A DNA stretch of 64,000 bases from Hippophae tibetana (GCA_037013495.1 CM072806.1:992001-1056000), one strand, 5' to 3'; positions 12,540 to 26,396 are shown, counted from the first letter of the stretch. Made by a program: numbers and translations. Notes: generated by a model from the letters alone, not told the origin.

Positions 12540-13854
12540 AGCGCCTTAGCCTATTTTATACATGGAGATAGAGTTTGTAGTTGAAACTTGAATTTTTGAT
12601 AAATGATATTACACTTATCCATTCATCTATGAATAAAATTTAATTATTAAAATAGGTTTAATATTTTAGTAGGATTATTATTAAACAAAATATAAGATGT
12701 ATATTATTAAAATAATATATTAGCTTGATTTAATATAAAATATAACAATTGTTTAATTTAAAAAAAATCTAAAATATAATTTTATCTTTATAAAAAATAT
12801 TTATTATTTTTTTATTTCATTCCAAAAACACTCATCATTTTCTCATTCCTATCACAAATATTTCTTTAAATTAATTTTTATTATTTGTTACAACAATCTA
12901 AAACTTTATTTCTTTTTACTAATTTATCGTTAAATTACTACCAATTTATTTGTATTATTCATTTCTATCCCTTAACGTTACAATCATTAACTCGTTATTT
13001 TTTATCTCATTGATACTTTACCGTCTTATATTCGAATAAGAAAAGATAATTTAAAAAAAATACAATATTGTTGAAAAATATAATAAGTTAAAATGTTAAA
13101 AGATAATGAATTTATAAAGATAATGTTTAAATGAATTAATAGTTACCTAACTTTTATGTCTCTAAAAATTATATTTTTAGATTTTTTGTAATAAATAATA
13201 AAATATGATTGATGACAAAGAATGTAATGTTAAAGATAAGACAAATAATATGGCAGACATGGTTAATACTTTCTAGAATGATAGAGTTATTTTTGTGTTA
13301 AATAAACAAAAAATATAAGAGAATATATAAAATAATGATTATCTTTTAATAAATTAATTTTTTTTTAAATTGATTTTATTGCAATACAAAATTATTAATA
13401 TATTTATTTGATAATAAGAGTACAAATATATACATTGTGTTTAATAAAGATACTTTTAAACCATCAAATTATTATTAAAAATATTAAAAAACAATATATC
13501 TTAATTTTAAATAATATTATTAATAAATATAATTAGATTTAATAAAAATTATTATTAAATTATTAATACAATGGTGTAGAACCAACATCCGCGAGAGTGA
13601 TAGATAAGTAACCCATGTCTCAATTTCTTTTGGGCACGTAAAAATCAAACCTATATTGAGGAAGGGAATAATAAAAGTTTTTATTTTTTTAGTTTTTTTT
13701 TCATTTTAAATATGAGTATGGAATAAAATTATTTATTTTTAGTTTATTTAAATTTAATTTGATTTGAACATATTTAAAAAATTTCAATATAAATTCAATT
13801 CGATAATATAATTAATTCAAATCAATCTCTATATAAACAAATCAAATTTTTAAA

Positions 13855-14200
13855 ATAAGATAAGATTAAATTAATATTAAAATTCATTTATAAATTATTT
13901 TCATCTACATTTTAAATTATTTTAAATATTTATATTTATTTTTAAGCTAAAATAAAAATTTAATATAATTATAATATGTATAATATTTAAATATAAAATA
14001 TTATAAAATAGAATGTATATTTGTTTATAATTTAATAGTGATTCGATTTAAATGAGATTATCTGATCTTAATCTGAAGGTATTATGTAATTTTTCATCTG
14101 AATTATATTTAACTATAAATTTATCAATTCAATAATATTCAATTTCGATAGATTATATATTCTCAATTTAAACGAATCGTGTATAATTTACTCATTTCTA
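13855..14200 (+). repeat. AT-rich dispersed repeat, copy B
   Basis: Contains TAATTATAATATGTATAAT, then TTTAAATATAAAATATTA, then ATGTATATTTGTTTATAA, in the same order as copy A at 7985-8330. It is followed by GATTCGATTTAAATGAGA and related ATTCGAT motifs also seen in copies C and D. Confidence 0.6.
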
Positions 14201-17200
14201 TCTATAAGTATGAAAATGTGTTTAAAATGCAATGATTTTAAAGATTTTAATATAAAAAATATTGATATTAATAAAATATTATTATGATATTATCAATAAA
14301 TTATTAAATAACTTTTTATATTTACATATAAATTTTTTTGATAATTTATTTTATTTTATTTTATATATACATATGTGTCTCGAGGAGAGTTGATGATATT
14401 GTATTTATTTGATATTTTATATATTTTTAGAAGTAAGTTATTTTCTTTTTCTACCATTTATGATTTATGTTAAAAGACGGAGTTAACTCTCGTAGTTAAT
14501 TTATTTGATAATAATATTTTTTTTAAATGTTTTTATTTCATTATCTATCTATTTAATCTTTAATTTATTTAAATATTACGTTCTCTAAAATTTCAAATTA
14601 CACAATTATTTATTTAAAAAAATTTATCCAATTTTTTTTTATTTTCTTCAAAATGATCTAACAATGTTGTAGTTAATTATGATGTGAACTTACTTTCAAT
14701 TTATTTGATGACATTTCATTTAAAAATATATAATTTGATCATCATTTTTTTAATTGTGTGATAATTAAGTATAATACTGTTAAATTAATTTTAAAATCAA
14801 AATTTTAGAATAAATTTATCAAATTTAAAAATATAGGAACTAAATGAGATAAATTAAAACGATAGATATCAAATCTTAAAATCTTATATATGCTAAAGAA
14901 CAAATGAATAAATAATATTTTTTATTTTATGTTATTCGTTATCTCTTTTTCATATAAATGAAGTTAATTTTTCCTTTCAATTTTTTCAATTTTTTTTAAA
15001 ATAATTCGATATATATATATATAAATGAGAGTTGATTTTTTAAAGGTTTTTTTGTTTTTTATTTAAATACACATTTTTACATCTATTAAAATTTACTTTT
15101 CTAACAAGATTTGACATATTATATATATATATATATATATAACTATTTTATATTTTTATATTTTATAAAAAAACAGGAATCGATTTTTCTTTATTTTTTT
15201 CTTTGACATGTGTTATTTTCTTTCATAGTTATCGAAAAAAATTCATTTTTTAATCTAATTAAAATTTAAAAAATAATTTATTTCATTAATAATAATTATT
15301 TATTACAAAACTATTATCATAAGCATTCATTTATCACTAAATAATATTTGTGATCTCTAATTTGATTCTACTTAATATTTTAGTCTATACCTTTCATTGG
15401 TTTAAAACTAATAAATATATAATAAAACAAAGTGAGTTAGTAATATAAGGATGACAAAATAAATCAATATACCCATAGAAAATAAATCAATAATGACAAT
15501 GCATTAAGGTAGTGCTTACATCCCTAACACAAATGATGGGCAAATGAAGGTAAATAGATTAAGTAAAAAGAAATTTTATAATAAAATAAAGGGATATGTT
15601 TAGTAACCCTAAAATATTACATAAATTTATACTATCTTTTATTTAAGGTTAAAATTTTTTAACAAACCAATATTATAACAAATAGTAATTTTAATAGTTT
15701 TATTCTCAATTTATTTTACATTATTACCCAAATCTTTTGTAGATCTTCTTATATTTTTTTTACATTACAAAATATCAAAATGTTTATAATATTTTTTATG
15801 AATAGTTATTTTAATAGTTTTATTATGTATTAACATTATATTATTATCTTTGAATAATTGTATTAATCAAATTAAGAATAATTGTTATCATGTTTATTCA
15901 TTCAATAAGTAAGTGGGATCCGTGAACTTTATCTATAATAAAATTATATTTATTTTAAATTAATTATTTTTATTTCGATATCCTCTCATTTCATATATAA
16001 ATTACAAAATAAATTAATTAATATATATTATTTTTAACCAAAAATATTTGTAAAAATCTCATTAAATTTGACAATGTCAAGTCTATCATGTTCACGTTGA
16101 TTAACTTCTTTAAAAATAATTAAAATATTAATTATCTACATTTTTATATATACGTTAATTATATATTTGATCTATTTATTAAATAAATTTATGTATATTT
16201 TATCGATATCATGTCAAATTACATATATTATATTTATATTTTAATTTCATAAATCAATACACATATTACTTATAAAATAGTTATTATCATATATTTATTT
16301 TTCAATAAAATAATTACTATTTTTTTGAAAAGTATCATGAAAACCTTTATATAAATTTCAACATCAATAAGATTTATATAATAAAAGCAACTTAAAAAGA
16401 AAATTTATATTTAAAAACTTTATTTTTCTTATAAAAAAGAATTTTAAAATAATTATTATTATTACCAATAATCAATACTATTATATATTTATTATGAATC
16501 ACTGATCCATGAGTTCGAAGTGTTCAAAAGCTATTGCACTAAATAGTAAAGTTAGTTTAAAAAATAAGTAATAAATTGTTTTAATATTTTTGAAAATTTT
16601 ATTTTCACATCATTTTTGTGATTTTTTTTATAGTCTAACAATGACTTTTTTTTATATTTTCTTAAAATTTAAGATTATTTAATTCAATTTTAATGTTTAA
16701 TTTCTAAAGTTTAAAATTCAATGTTCACTAGTTATAGATTATATTATCATTAACATGGTTTATTTTCCGTTGTATAAGTATCTTGATTTTTCATATTTAT
16801 ATGTTTATAATTTATTGAACGATAATTATCACATTTGAAGCTCACATTATGAAGAATTAACTCATAGTTCAATGGTTTTAATTTTTAAAAATTAAATTAA
16901 TTCATACTTAATTAATTTTTTAAAATTGACATAATTGGATTTGATTAATTTAAGTTATTTTAATTTATACACTCATTAGAGTAATGAGACAGATGGATTG
17001 GTTCAATAAAAAACAACAAATTTTTATGTGTTTTTTTTTATAAATATAATAAAATTCTTCTTTTAATGAATGAAGCATCATCTTATTTAAAGAACGGATA
17101 ATTTGTTTCTTGTGTCTTTGTTTCTATTACATTCTATCTCATTACATTATGTTTTGTGATATTTGACAATAACAATCAATACCGCAACATAAGTTTGAGT

Positions 17201-17700
17201 TTTGTTTCAAGGTCCAGAATTTATCTAATTAAAAATTCTCAGATATATTAATATTAGTAAATGCATAAAAAATATACCCATAAGTTACAATTATTAATAA
17301 CAAATATATTAATAATAAAAATATATATTTTTGTTATGCTACTAATACTTGCAATTACCTACTATTTAATTCATAATAATTACATTGTCCGTAAGTATTT
17401 CAATCCACTTAATATATTTCTCACAAATAATGCTAAAAGTTGTTAGTGAATCGGCAACAAAGTTGACCTCTTAAGACAATAACAAATAGAAAAAAGAATT
17501 GCATGCTAAGGGAAATTAAATATTAAGTATCATTCACAATAATTTTTTTCCTTAATAATGAAACTCATTTTTTTAAACCATATGTGATTCTGAGAAGGAA
17601 TCAGATTCCAATATTATTATTTCAAAACCGATATCTTAACATAAACTTAATTTATATTAAATTACGTACCCAAAGTTTAACTTCAAACGATTACTATAAG

Positions 17701-18560
17701 GAGACTTTTTTAGATACTATTGTGCCTATCATCCCACTCAAATGATTACTGAACACCACTCCAAGCCCTACCAGCCTAGCATGCATGGTGATATCTCATG
17801 CAATCCACCAATGCTACCACACTTGTGTCGAGCCTTCTTACTACACGCGTAGCCTTTGGAACATGTCAACCATGCTCCACCACCTACCCAACCATGCACC
17901 CACCAACAACCATCAAATATTCCTGCACACCTTGCCCAACACACCCAATACATTACAATACATTCACCAACAACTCCAGCTCCTCTTACCCTAAGTCATA
18001 GGCATTCCTTAACATCCGATAGCTTAAATATATTGTCAATAAAAACGTGCAACACCAGTTAATTTCCACACTGCCCATGCTACCTCAACATTCCCACAGA
18101 CCCAACATTTCTTGATCACATCCGTATGTCATAGTATAAGAACTTCATTAATTACACGCACCCACCACCTCCATCACGTTTAAACTCTATAGCCTATTTC
18201 AAAGTTTCTTAATAATAGCACCAATAGATGGTGATGACAATCCACCGTTCCCAAGATCCTTAACATCAAGAGCCAGCCCATAATCGCTTTTCCCTAAATA
18301 TCTACCACAAGCATTAAAATGTCAAATTAAAATATTAGGACGAGGAGTTGAAGCTAGAGGAATATTGAGCATCGTTCTTGCTTCCTCAACATCAAAAAAC
18401 ACAAATTAAAATAACGTTTCAAGTCCCATCCTCTTTGATTAAATCCTAAACAACAGCCTCATCCCCTACCAACACCTTGAGTGCATTCGAAATCCATCAC
18501 CATTACTCGGCAACTAAGGATCCCTATAGACTCCTCCAGTTGTTAGCTTGTATACTTTGT
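17701..18560 (-). other. GC-richer relic, possibly a decayed gene or transposon piece
   Basis: The composition differs from the AT-rich flanks on both sides, with many CCACC and CAACA words on the plus strand. On the minus strand, short protein-like stretches can be read near 18250-18390 (for example YGLALDVKDLGNGG), interrupted by stops and frame changes. They vaguely recall a PPR-type repeat, but the match is too weak to name. No intact frame of convincing length exists. Confidence 0.3.
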
Positions 18561-18850
18561 ACCTTACTTCCTTATGGGTACGTAGTTAAAAAAAATTAAT
18601 ATTTCTTTTAAATTTTAATAGATAAATCAAACTCATGTAAATTTTAAAGCTTGAACATGTCTTATAGAAAATATAAGATAATCTAAAAACAAATTTTATG
18701 TTAAATGGTAATACAATTATATTTAAAATAAGTCTTATTTAAGAATGAATTGAATCAAATTTAGAATAAAACCAAAACCTAATCAATAAAATCCATTCTT
18801 AAAATTTTGAACTAATTCTATCTAATAAAGACTATAAAATCAATCTAAAT

Positions 18851-19094
18851 TGTTGGTGTGTGTTGTGGTGCATACTGCAACAGTGGCATACACCAATGCT
18901 CAGTGGAGCAAAACATGGACTAGACAATAATATTAGTGGAGCCATAAAACATGGATGTGCAGGAATTATAGTTATTGTTTAATTTTAATTTTCATTTTCA
19001 TTGTATACATATAGTTAAACTCTTGTATAGAAACCAGAACAGAAATAATAATGAAATATACATGATAATTATCAAAGAAACACAATATTTGTCA
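18851..19094 (+). repeat. 5' LTR of the Copia element
   Basis: 244 bp, begins TGTTGGTGTG and ends ATATTTGTCA. Compared with the 3' LTR it lacks a 16-bp segment near its start and has an extra 6 bp (AATTTT-type) in the middle. Confidence 0.92.
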
Positions 19095-19106
19095 TGGTAT
19101 CAGAGC
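19095..19106 (+). other. Primer-binding site (initiator Met tRNA)
   Basis: TGGTATCAGAGC follows the 5' LTR immediately. It is the standard plant Copia site complementary to the 3' end of initiator tRNA-Met. Confidence 0.88.
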
Positions 19107-19856
19107 AAGTTATTGCTGATTAATGGAATTACCTACTAATTTCTATTTTTTGTTGATTTTTTATTCTGATTCTAGTGTGGCTACTGATTTATGTTTTTTT
19201 GCTAATTGTGGTTGCTGATCTCTGAATCTGATTTCTGGGGTGGCCATTTCTGATCTCTCGACACTGGTTCAATCTAGGTGGTCGTTCTGACTTACTCACC
19301 GGTTCCACCATCAGTTTCTTTTCTGCAAAAGAAACAGAACACAACGATAAACGGCGCTGAGGTCGCATTCTTTGTATCTGCTTTGTATATGCAGTTGGAG
19401 TCACAGATTGTTCGCAGTCTCTCTACGTAGCCATGGGCAACCACACCGGTTTCCTACCTCCGTGAAACTTGAAACGTAGCAACATATATTTTGTGTTTTG
19501 TCTCTGTGCGTGTGGCTGGTTGGAGCCGTAGGTCTATCTGCAGTTGTGGGTAACCATACTGTTCTTCTAAGCTCGGACAAGCTTGGAACGAGAAGGAACT
19601 GCACAAAGGTTGCATGAAGAAAGAGTTGTTATGAAACCACGCAGAAGAAGCTGCGTTAAGGAACGCGGAAGAAGTTGGCTGAGGAACGCAAAAGAAGTTG
19701 CGCGAATTTGGAATTTTTTTAGGGTTAGGAACGCGCAGAAGAAATTGCGCTCATTTGTAAATTTTTTTTAGGGTTACGAATTTTTCTATATATAGTGTAT
19801 GAACGAAGTGTAAAAAAAAGGAAAAGGAAAAACGGAAGGAAAAAAATTTAGATTTC

Positions 19857-21059
19857 ATGGCGGAATCTAGAGATTTAACCACCAATTTCATATTGGAAGA
19901 TTTGACGACGAAAATGACAGAAGTTCTAACTAGAGCTCAGACCGTCTCACAACCTCCGTTAACTGAAGCGTCGACTGCCCCCATTAGTATCAAGTTGAGA
20001 GGATCCAACTATGCCTTGTGGTCCCAGGTGGTGGATATGTATATCTCTGGCAAAGACAAACTGTGATATATTAATGGGGAATTTTCTCAACCTGCTGAAA
20101 CCGACCCCTCATTCAGGAGATGGCGTACTGAAAATTCCATTGTTAAAGGATGGTTGATCAATTCGATGGACCCCTCATTGTTTGCAAATTTTATTCGATT
20201 CCCAACTGCGAAACAAGTTTGGGATTATGGTGCTACCAATTACTATGATGGGACAGACACGTCTCAAGTGTATGATCTTCGTCGTCGAGTTACTCGTATG
20301 AAGCAGGCGGATGGATCCATTGAAAAATACTACAATGACCTTCAAGGGTTGTGGCGAGAAATTGATTTTCGTCGTCCTAATCCAATGGAGTGTGCGAATG
20401 ACATACAAAAATACAACTCCATCGTACAGGAAGATCGAGTGTATACCTTCCTTGATGGACTTGATGACAGACACGACAAAACTCGAAGTGATGTGCTTCA
20501 AATCAAATCATTCTCTACGATGGAACAAGCCTATGGATTCATTCGTGGGGAAGAAGTCCGGCAAACCGTGATGATCACGGGTATAAATACGACACCCAGA
20601 GTAGTTATGGCTTTTAAAGGGGTCAAAAGACACCATAATCTGATGCCACCAAAAACAGGAACCTTTTTGGGTAGCAAGAAATCCATGGGAAATCCATCAT
20701 CTCTTGACATGAAATGTGGCCATTGCGGAAACTCTAAACACACCCGTGAAAACTGCTTCAAACTCCATAGGTATCCAGAATGGTGGAATGATCTTCAAGC
20801 ACGGAAGAAACGGGACACCACTGGGCGAGCCGTTGTGGCTACCAATAATGCCTCACTATCCCTTACTCATCAGGCCGAATCTTCCCAGGATCCAGGTATT
20901 TTAAGTAAAGCATTTCACATCTCTACTCGTAATGATAATGAGGATTGGATACTGGACTCTGGAGCTACAGATCATATGACATTTGACCCAAAGATCTCTC
21001 CAATACAACCCAGCCAAGACGGAGCCGTGTTGCCAATGCCAATGGAGTCATTTATCTAG
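19857..21059 (+). pseudogene. Copia gag and protease remnant
   Basis: Starts at an ATG (MAESRDLTTN) and stays in one frame except for a TGA at 20064-20066 that replaces a sense codon in the N-terminal gag region. The gag zinc knuckle CX2CX4HX4C (CGHCGNSKHTRENC) is intact at 20715-20756. The aspartic protease motif LDSGATDH is near 20952-20975. The frame ends at a TAG (21057-21059) caused by a frameshift near a small CCAATG duplication around 21040. The zinc knuckle would bind RNA in the virus-like particle. Confidence 0.88.
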
Positions 21060-24000
21060 TTACATGAGCTGGAACAGTGACCTTATCTCCTTCATTATCA
21101 TTATCTAATACTTTACTTGTACCCTCTCTTTCAAACCGACTAATGTCTGTAAGTCAGGTCACTTCAGATCTTAACTATGTAGTATTGATGTATTCTACTT
21201 TTTGCCTTCTACAGGATATTCTCACCAAGGAGATCATTGGGCGTAGTACTAGGAGAGAAGGACTATATTATGTGGATGACCTCAGTTCAGGAAGAGCCAA
21301 TCACATGCAAAACACTGTTGGTAACAAGGAACGATAGATTTGGCTATGTCATCGTAGATTTGGGCATCCATCATTTGGGTATTTAAAGCACCTACTCCCC
21401 ATTTTATTTTCAAATATCACACATTCAGATTTCAAATGCGATACTTGTATCCTAGCAAAAAGTTATAGGACGTCTTATCCTATGAGCATGAATAAAAGTA
21501 TGACTCATTTTGCTTTGGTAAATTATGATGTTTGGGGACCTTCTCTGGTCATTATGCCATCGGGTCATCGTTGGTTTGTTATTTTTGTCGATGATTGTAC
21601 ACGAATGACATGGATTTACCTTCTCAAACATAAAAGATGAAGTATTTTCTACATTTCACCTGTTTCACACCATGGTTCATACACAATTTTCTAAAAAAAT
21701 TAAGATACTTAGGTTTGATAATGAAGGGGAGTATGTTAATCAACAACTTCGGACATACTTGGACAACCATGGTATTCTCCATGAAACCTCGTGTTCACAA
21801 ACCCCACAACAGAATGGGACTGCGGAGAGGAAGAATCGGCATATTTTGGAAACGACTCAGACCTTACTAATCGATGCACATATGCCTAATAAATACTGGA
21901 GTGATGATGTTACTACAACTGTGTATCTACTGAATCATATGCCCACAAAAACCTTACAATTTCAAACTCCATTAAAGGTGCTATCTGATCATCTTCCCTT
22001 GCCTACTATTTTGATGCTTCCGCCCCAAATTTTTGGATGTGTTGCTTTTGTCCACCTCCATAAAAATCAACGAACTAAGTTGGATCCATGTGCTGTCCGA
22101 TGTGTATTCTTGGAGTATGATGTACAAAAAAAGGGTTACTGATGCTATGATCCAATTGCTAAAAGAACCTATATTACCATGGATGTCACTTTCCTGGAAT
22201 CAAAATGTTTTTTCCCATCATCGGTATCCAATTACACTCTTCAAGAGGAGAGTTATGGTGAAGAACAAAATTGGCTTAATGTTGAAATATTAGACACTAG
22301 CTTGAACTTCCAAGAACTGAAGCTGAAGTAGTAATTGAATCTTCAGAAGATGAAGTGGTTGATGTACCCCTCCACTCTCTAGTACCCAGTGATCCTTCTG
22401 CTGAGAATACTCCTGAGGTAAGCTATCATATCACACCTTTACAAACTAATGCTATAGATACATCTGTTGGTTATGTTTGACCTTTCAAACACAATCGAGG
22501 CAAACCCCCAAATCGATACTCCCTAAAAAGAGAAGAATGAAAATCCAAGTATCCAATAGCAAATTATGTATCTACTCAAAGGTTATCAAAACCTATCAGG
22601 GCATTTGCACAAACACTCTCCTCGTGTCAAATTCCAAGTAGCATTGAAGAAGCCTTATCTGATCCAAAATGGGCTCAAGCTATAAAAGAGGAATTTGAGG
22701 CATTGCAGAAGAATAACACATGGGTGTTAAGCGAGTTGCCTCAAGGGAGGAAGATGGTAGGATGCAAGTGGATTTTCTCCATTAAGTATAAAGCAGATGG
22801 GTTAGTTGATCGATACAAGGTGAGGCTTGTAGCAAAAGGATATACACAAAAACACGTGATAGATTATCAAGAAACCTTCTCACCTGTGGCTAAACTAAAA
22901 CCTGTTAGAGTCTTGTTATCTCTTGCGGCAAATTTAGATTGGTCATTGCACCAACTTGACGTAAAAAAATTCTTTCTTCATGGTGATCTTGAAGAAGAGA
23001 TTTACATGGATATCCTACCAGGATATACTGTTACATTAGGAAAAGAAACTGCATGTAGATTACAATGAACATTGTATGGACTAAAACAATCACCTCGAGC
23101 ATGGTTTGGTAGGTTGAGTTCAACAATGAAGAAATATGGGTTCCAACAAAGCAACTCTGATCATACTTTTTTCCTAAAACATCAATTAGGGAAGATAATA
23201 GCCCTTATAGTCTATGTAGATGACATGATCATTACAGGGGATGATAAAGAAGAAATCTCTAAGCTTCAAGAACAACTGTCAAATGAGTTTGAAATGAAGA
23301 ATTTGGGAGGGCTCAAATACTTCTTAGGTATTGAGGTAACAAGATCAAAACAAGGCATATGTCTTTCCCAAAGGAAATATACTCTAGACCTACTGGCAGA
23401 GGCAGGACTACTAGATTGTAAACCTATCAATATTCCAATGGTTCAAAATCATAAACTCGGAGAATATGTGGACCAAGTACCAGTAGATAAATATAGATAT
23501 CAACAGTTAGTAGGTAAACTCATATATTTATCTCATACTCGACCTGATATTGCTTATGCTATGAGTGTCGTGAGTCAGTTCATGCACTGGCCAAGTGAAG
23601 ACCATATGGATGCGGTCATGCGAATACTTCGTTATTTAAAATCCTCCCCTGGGAAAGGACTTATGTTTTCAAAGAATGGTCAATTGGAAGTCCTTGGATA
23701 TACAGATTCAGACTGGGCAGGGAATATGAAGGATAGGAAATCTATTGCTGGGTACTTTACTTTTGTGGGGGGCAATCTTGTTACATGGAGAAGCAAGAAG
23801 CAAAAGGTAGTTGTTTTATCTAGTGCTGAAGCTGAATTTCGAGGAATGGTCAAAGGAATATGTGAGCTCCTTTGGTTGAAAAAACTTCTAACTGAGATTG
23901 GTGTTGCTCCTAACTCTGAAATAAACTTATTTTGTGATAACAAATCAGCCATTGTCATCTCTCACAATCCAGTTCAACATGATTGCACGAAGCACGTTGA

Positions 24001-24080
24001 AGTGGATCGGAACTTCATCAAACAAAATCTTGAAGAAAAGATTATTAAGCTTCCATTTGTTAAATCAGAAGATCAATTGG
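21060..24080 (+). pseudogene. Copia pol remnant: integrase, reverse transcriptase, RNase H
   Basis: Downstream of the gag frameshift the frame resumes with protease and integrase sequence. The HHCC integrase finger is near 21340-21440 (HRRFGHP to CDTC). The integrase core (FVDDCTRMTW; DNEGEYVNQQ; TPQQNGTAERKN) runs to about 22140, the RT starts near 22700, and YVDD is at 23213-23224. RNase H (YTDSDWAG; LSSAEAEF) ends at SEDQL. Lesions seen: TGA near 21066, TAG near 21335, a frameshift near 21640, TGA at 22140-22142 and TGA at 23066-23068. The polyprotein C-terminus after SEDQL is absent and runs straight into the 3' LTR. Confidence 0.88.
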
Positions 24081-24334
24081 TGTTGGTGTGTGTTGTGGTG
24101 CATGCTGCAACAGTGATATGTTGCAACAATGGCATACACCAATGCTCAGTGGAGCAAAACATGGAGCAGACAATAATATTAGTGGAACCATAAAACATGG
24201 ATGTGTAGGAATTATGGTTATTGTTTAATTTTCGTTTTCATTGTATACATATAGTTAAACTCTTGTATAGAAACCAGAACAGAAATAATAATGAAATATA
24301 CATGATAATTATCAGAGAAACACAATATTTGTCA
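24081..24334 (+). repeat. 3' LTR of the Copia element
   Basis: 254 bp, the same ends as the 5' LTR. It carries an extra 16 bp near the start that looks like an imperfect duplication of the neighbouring TGCAACA motif. Confidence 0.92.
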
Positions 24335-24339
24335 TAAAT

Positions 24340-26387
24340 AGGGTATTATTTTTTTGACGAATCATCAAATTTTATTTTAATAATTAAATAAATATTATAT
24401 GCTTAGATTTTATATTTTAAATATCAATTACTTATAGGAACTAAAACTATTTTGATTTTATTTTCCAAATAACAAATCAACAAGGAATACATATTGCAAT
24501 CTTATATTCTAAATTAATAAGAATTTACTATTTAATTTTATAGACTTTATATCCGCCATCTTAAATCATGTTTTGATCATTGTTTTATTGACATGATCAT
24601 GACACATTATTTAAAATATATCCTTGGAGTCCTAAAAAACTTGGGTGAATGTTTTAAAAGATATGTCATGATTATGTTAGTAAGATAGACCACTCAATCC
24701 CTTATAAAAGTTAGGCCTAATTTCACAAAAAAAAACACCATTTATTTAATTAAACATGTTAATATGAAGTTAAAGAATATTTCAAACTATATTTTTAGGG
24801 TTTGATAATTTAATGGTATATATATTTAAGAAAATATATACATGTTAATCTATATTTTTATAATATATTAGTAATATTTATGTTTAATTCTAGATATAAC
24901 ACTATCTAAAATTAAGAGTTAATTAGAAATTATTTTATACACCAGTTAAATGTGCCATACAATGAGATGCTATTAATAGCTTAATAATTTTTTTTTGAGA
25001 AAAACTCTCAAAATTAAATAACGTACTTTGTTACAAAAGTTATGCTCTTATTTATTAGAATCAAATTTCAAAGACGTTGCACAATAAAGAGGATTAAATA
25101 GTAGCAACCTTTGCAAGAAGTGATGCTATGAACATAAGAAAAACACAAAACGAACTGAAAGATTTAGTTGAAAAAGAAAAAAAAAATAAAGTCATCTCTT
25201 GAAGAAATTGAAAGCTTTAAACCATTCCAAGCCTAAAATCTCTAGTACAGTAAATAAAGAAAACAACCATAAAAAACCCAAAACAAAATATCAATAAATT
25301 AATATATAGTGGCCTTATAGGAAAAATATTTCCATAAAAACCAAATTGGTATAAAAATATTAACCTAATCACACAAACACTTCACTAAAATTCTAAGAAA
25401 AATACCAAAAAGATATCAGTTGGTCCATGAAAAATGATCAACAAAAGCACAATAGACTTTCTAAATTCTTTACATTATTGTAAAGAATAATTGTATCATA
25501 CAAAGAAATTTTTATAATTTGGGTTAATTTAATAAGAACAATATTTGAATTGACAATTTGTTTTTTTAAGATTTATGTACTTAGTTAATGTTATTTCCAA
25601 TTTTCCATCATTAATTGATTGATAATATAAATAATTATGATAAATTAACTACATAATATTTTTTTCAATTTTAATATATTACTACAAAATTATTCAAATT
25701 TTAATTGTAATATTACTAATATGGCAATAAATATATTTTCAATATATTATTAGTATGTATATTTATAAGAAAAATATATTTCTGAAAAAAATAATTAATA
25801 AATTGATTAAATTTTAAAATAAAAATATTTATTAATAATCTTACTTTTTATTAATGTGTCGCAAATGCAACAAAATTTATCTTACCTTTATTAATCCATT
25901 TTTATTAAACAAATCAAGTCAATTTTTTTAACCCAATTGATTTAATATCTCATCGTCCTCTGGAAATATTTTAATTAAAATATGAAAATAATTTAGAACG
26001 AAAATTAAAAAGTTACTCTAGTTCTAGAATAAATTAAATTAGTGTAATATTATTGGATTATTATTAATTTTTTATTACCTACATAAAACTTAGATTGATT
26101 TTGGATTCTTATTTATAAAGCTAGATTTTTTAAATGTTTTAGTGCCTTACAAATATAGATTGTGTCATTCTAAAAATTAACAAATGAATGAATTGTGTAG
26201 AATATCAACAACCAAAGATACTGATATTAGCATGATATCTTGTTTATAGTAATTAAGCCCAAATAATCGGTAAGAAAAATCTTTTTTTATCTTCGATAGA
26301 ATATATTATAAATTTCTAAATTGATATTCAACAAAATCTAAGCACAATCCGACCTTTTCTCTCTCCCACACAACTGCTCACTTTAAT
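24340..26387. other. AT-rich spacer upstream of the GATL gene
   Basis: No reading frame, RNA gene or well-bounded repeat was recognised. The last 50-100 bases become pyrimidine-rich (CTCTCTCCC), as is common near plant promoters and leaders. Confidence 0.5.
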
Positions 26388-26396
26388 TCTATATAT
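26388..26396 (+). promoter_or_regulatory. Candidate TATA box of the GATL gene
   Basis: TCTATATAT lies about 270 bp before the ATG, within a CT-rich stretch. The position allows a leader of about 240 nt. Pattern-based only. Confidence 0.35.

Larger units (their letters stand above)
12541..18845. other. Long AT-rich intergenic region
   Basis: No intact gene was seen on either strand. Most of it is A/T homopolymer-like sequence with short TA microsatellites (for example 15118-15140). One dispersed repeat copy lies near 13855-14200. A clearly less AT-rich block at 17701-18560 is described separately. Confidence 0.6.
18851..24334 (+). mobile_element. Ty1/Copia LTR retrotransposon, complete-ended but inactive
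   Basis: Two LTRs (244 and 254 bp), both starting TGTTGGTG and ending TTGTCA, flank gag, protease, integrase, reverse transcriptase and RNase H remnants in Copia order. A perfect 5-bp target duplication, TAAAT, lies at 18846-18850 and 24335-24339. The primer site follows the 5' LTR directly. About eight substitutions over roughly 238 aligned LTR positions suggest an insertion of moderate age. Several in-frame stops and frameshifts disable the coding part. The internal 3' end, including the expected polypurine tract, is missing. Confidence 0.93.

Noticed and set aside
17785..18062. Overlapping short open frames in three readings of the GC-richer block
   Set aside because: Several frames are open at once simply because the block is poor in stop codons; the peptides are Thr/Pro/His-rich and look non-biological.
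19189..19771. Open frames between the Copia primer site and gag
   Set aside because: They fall in the element's untranslated leader on both strands and match no Copia domain.
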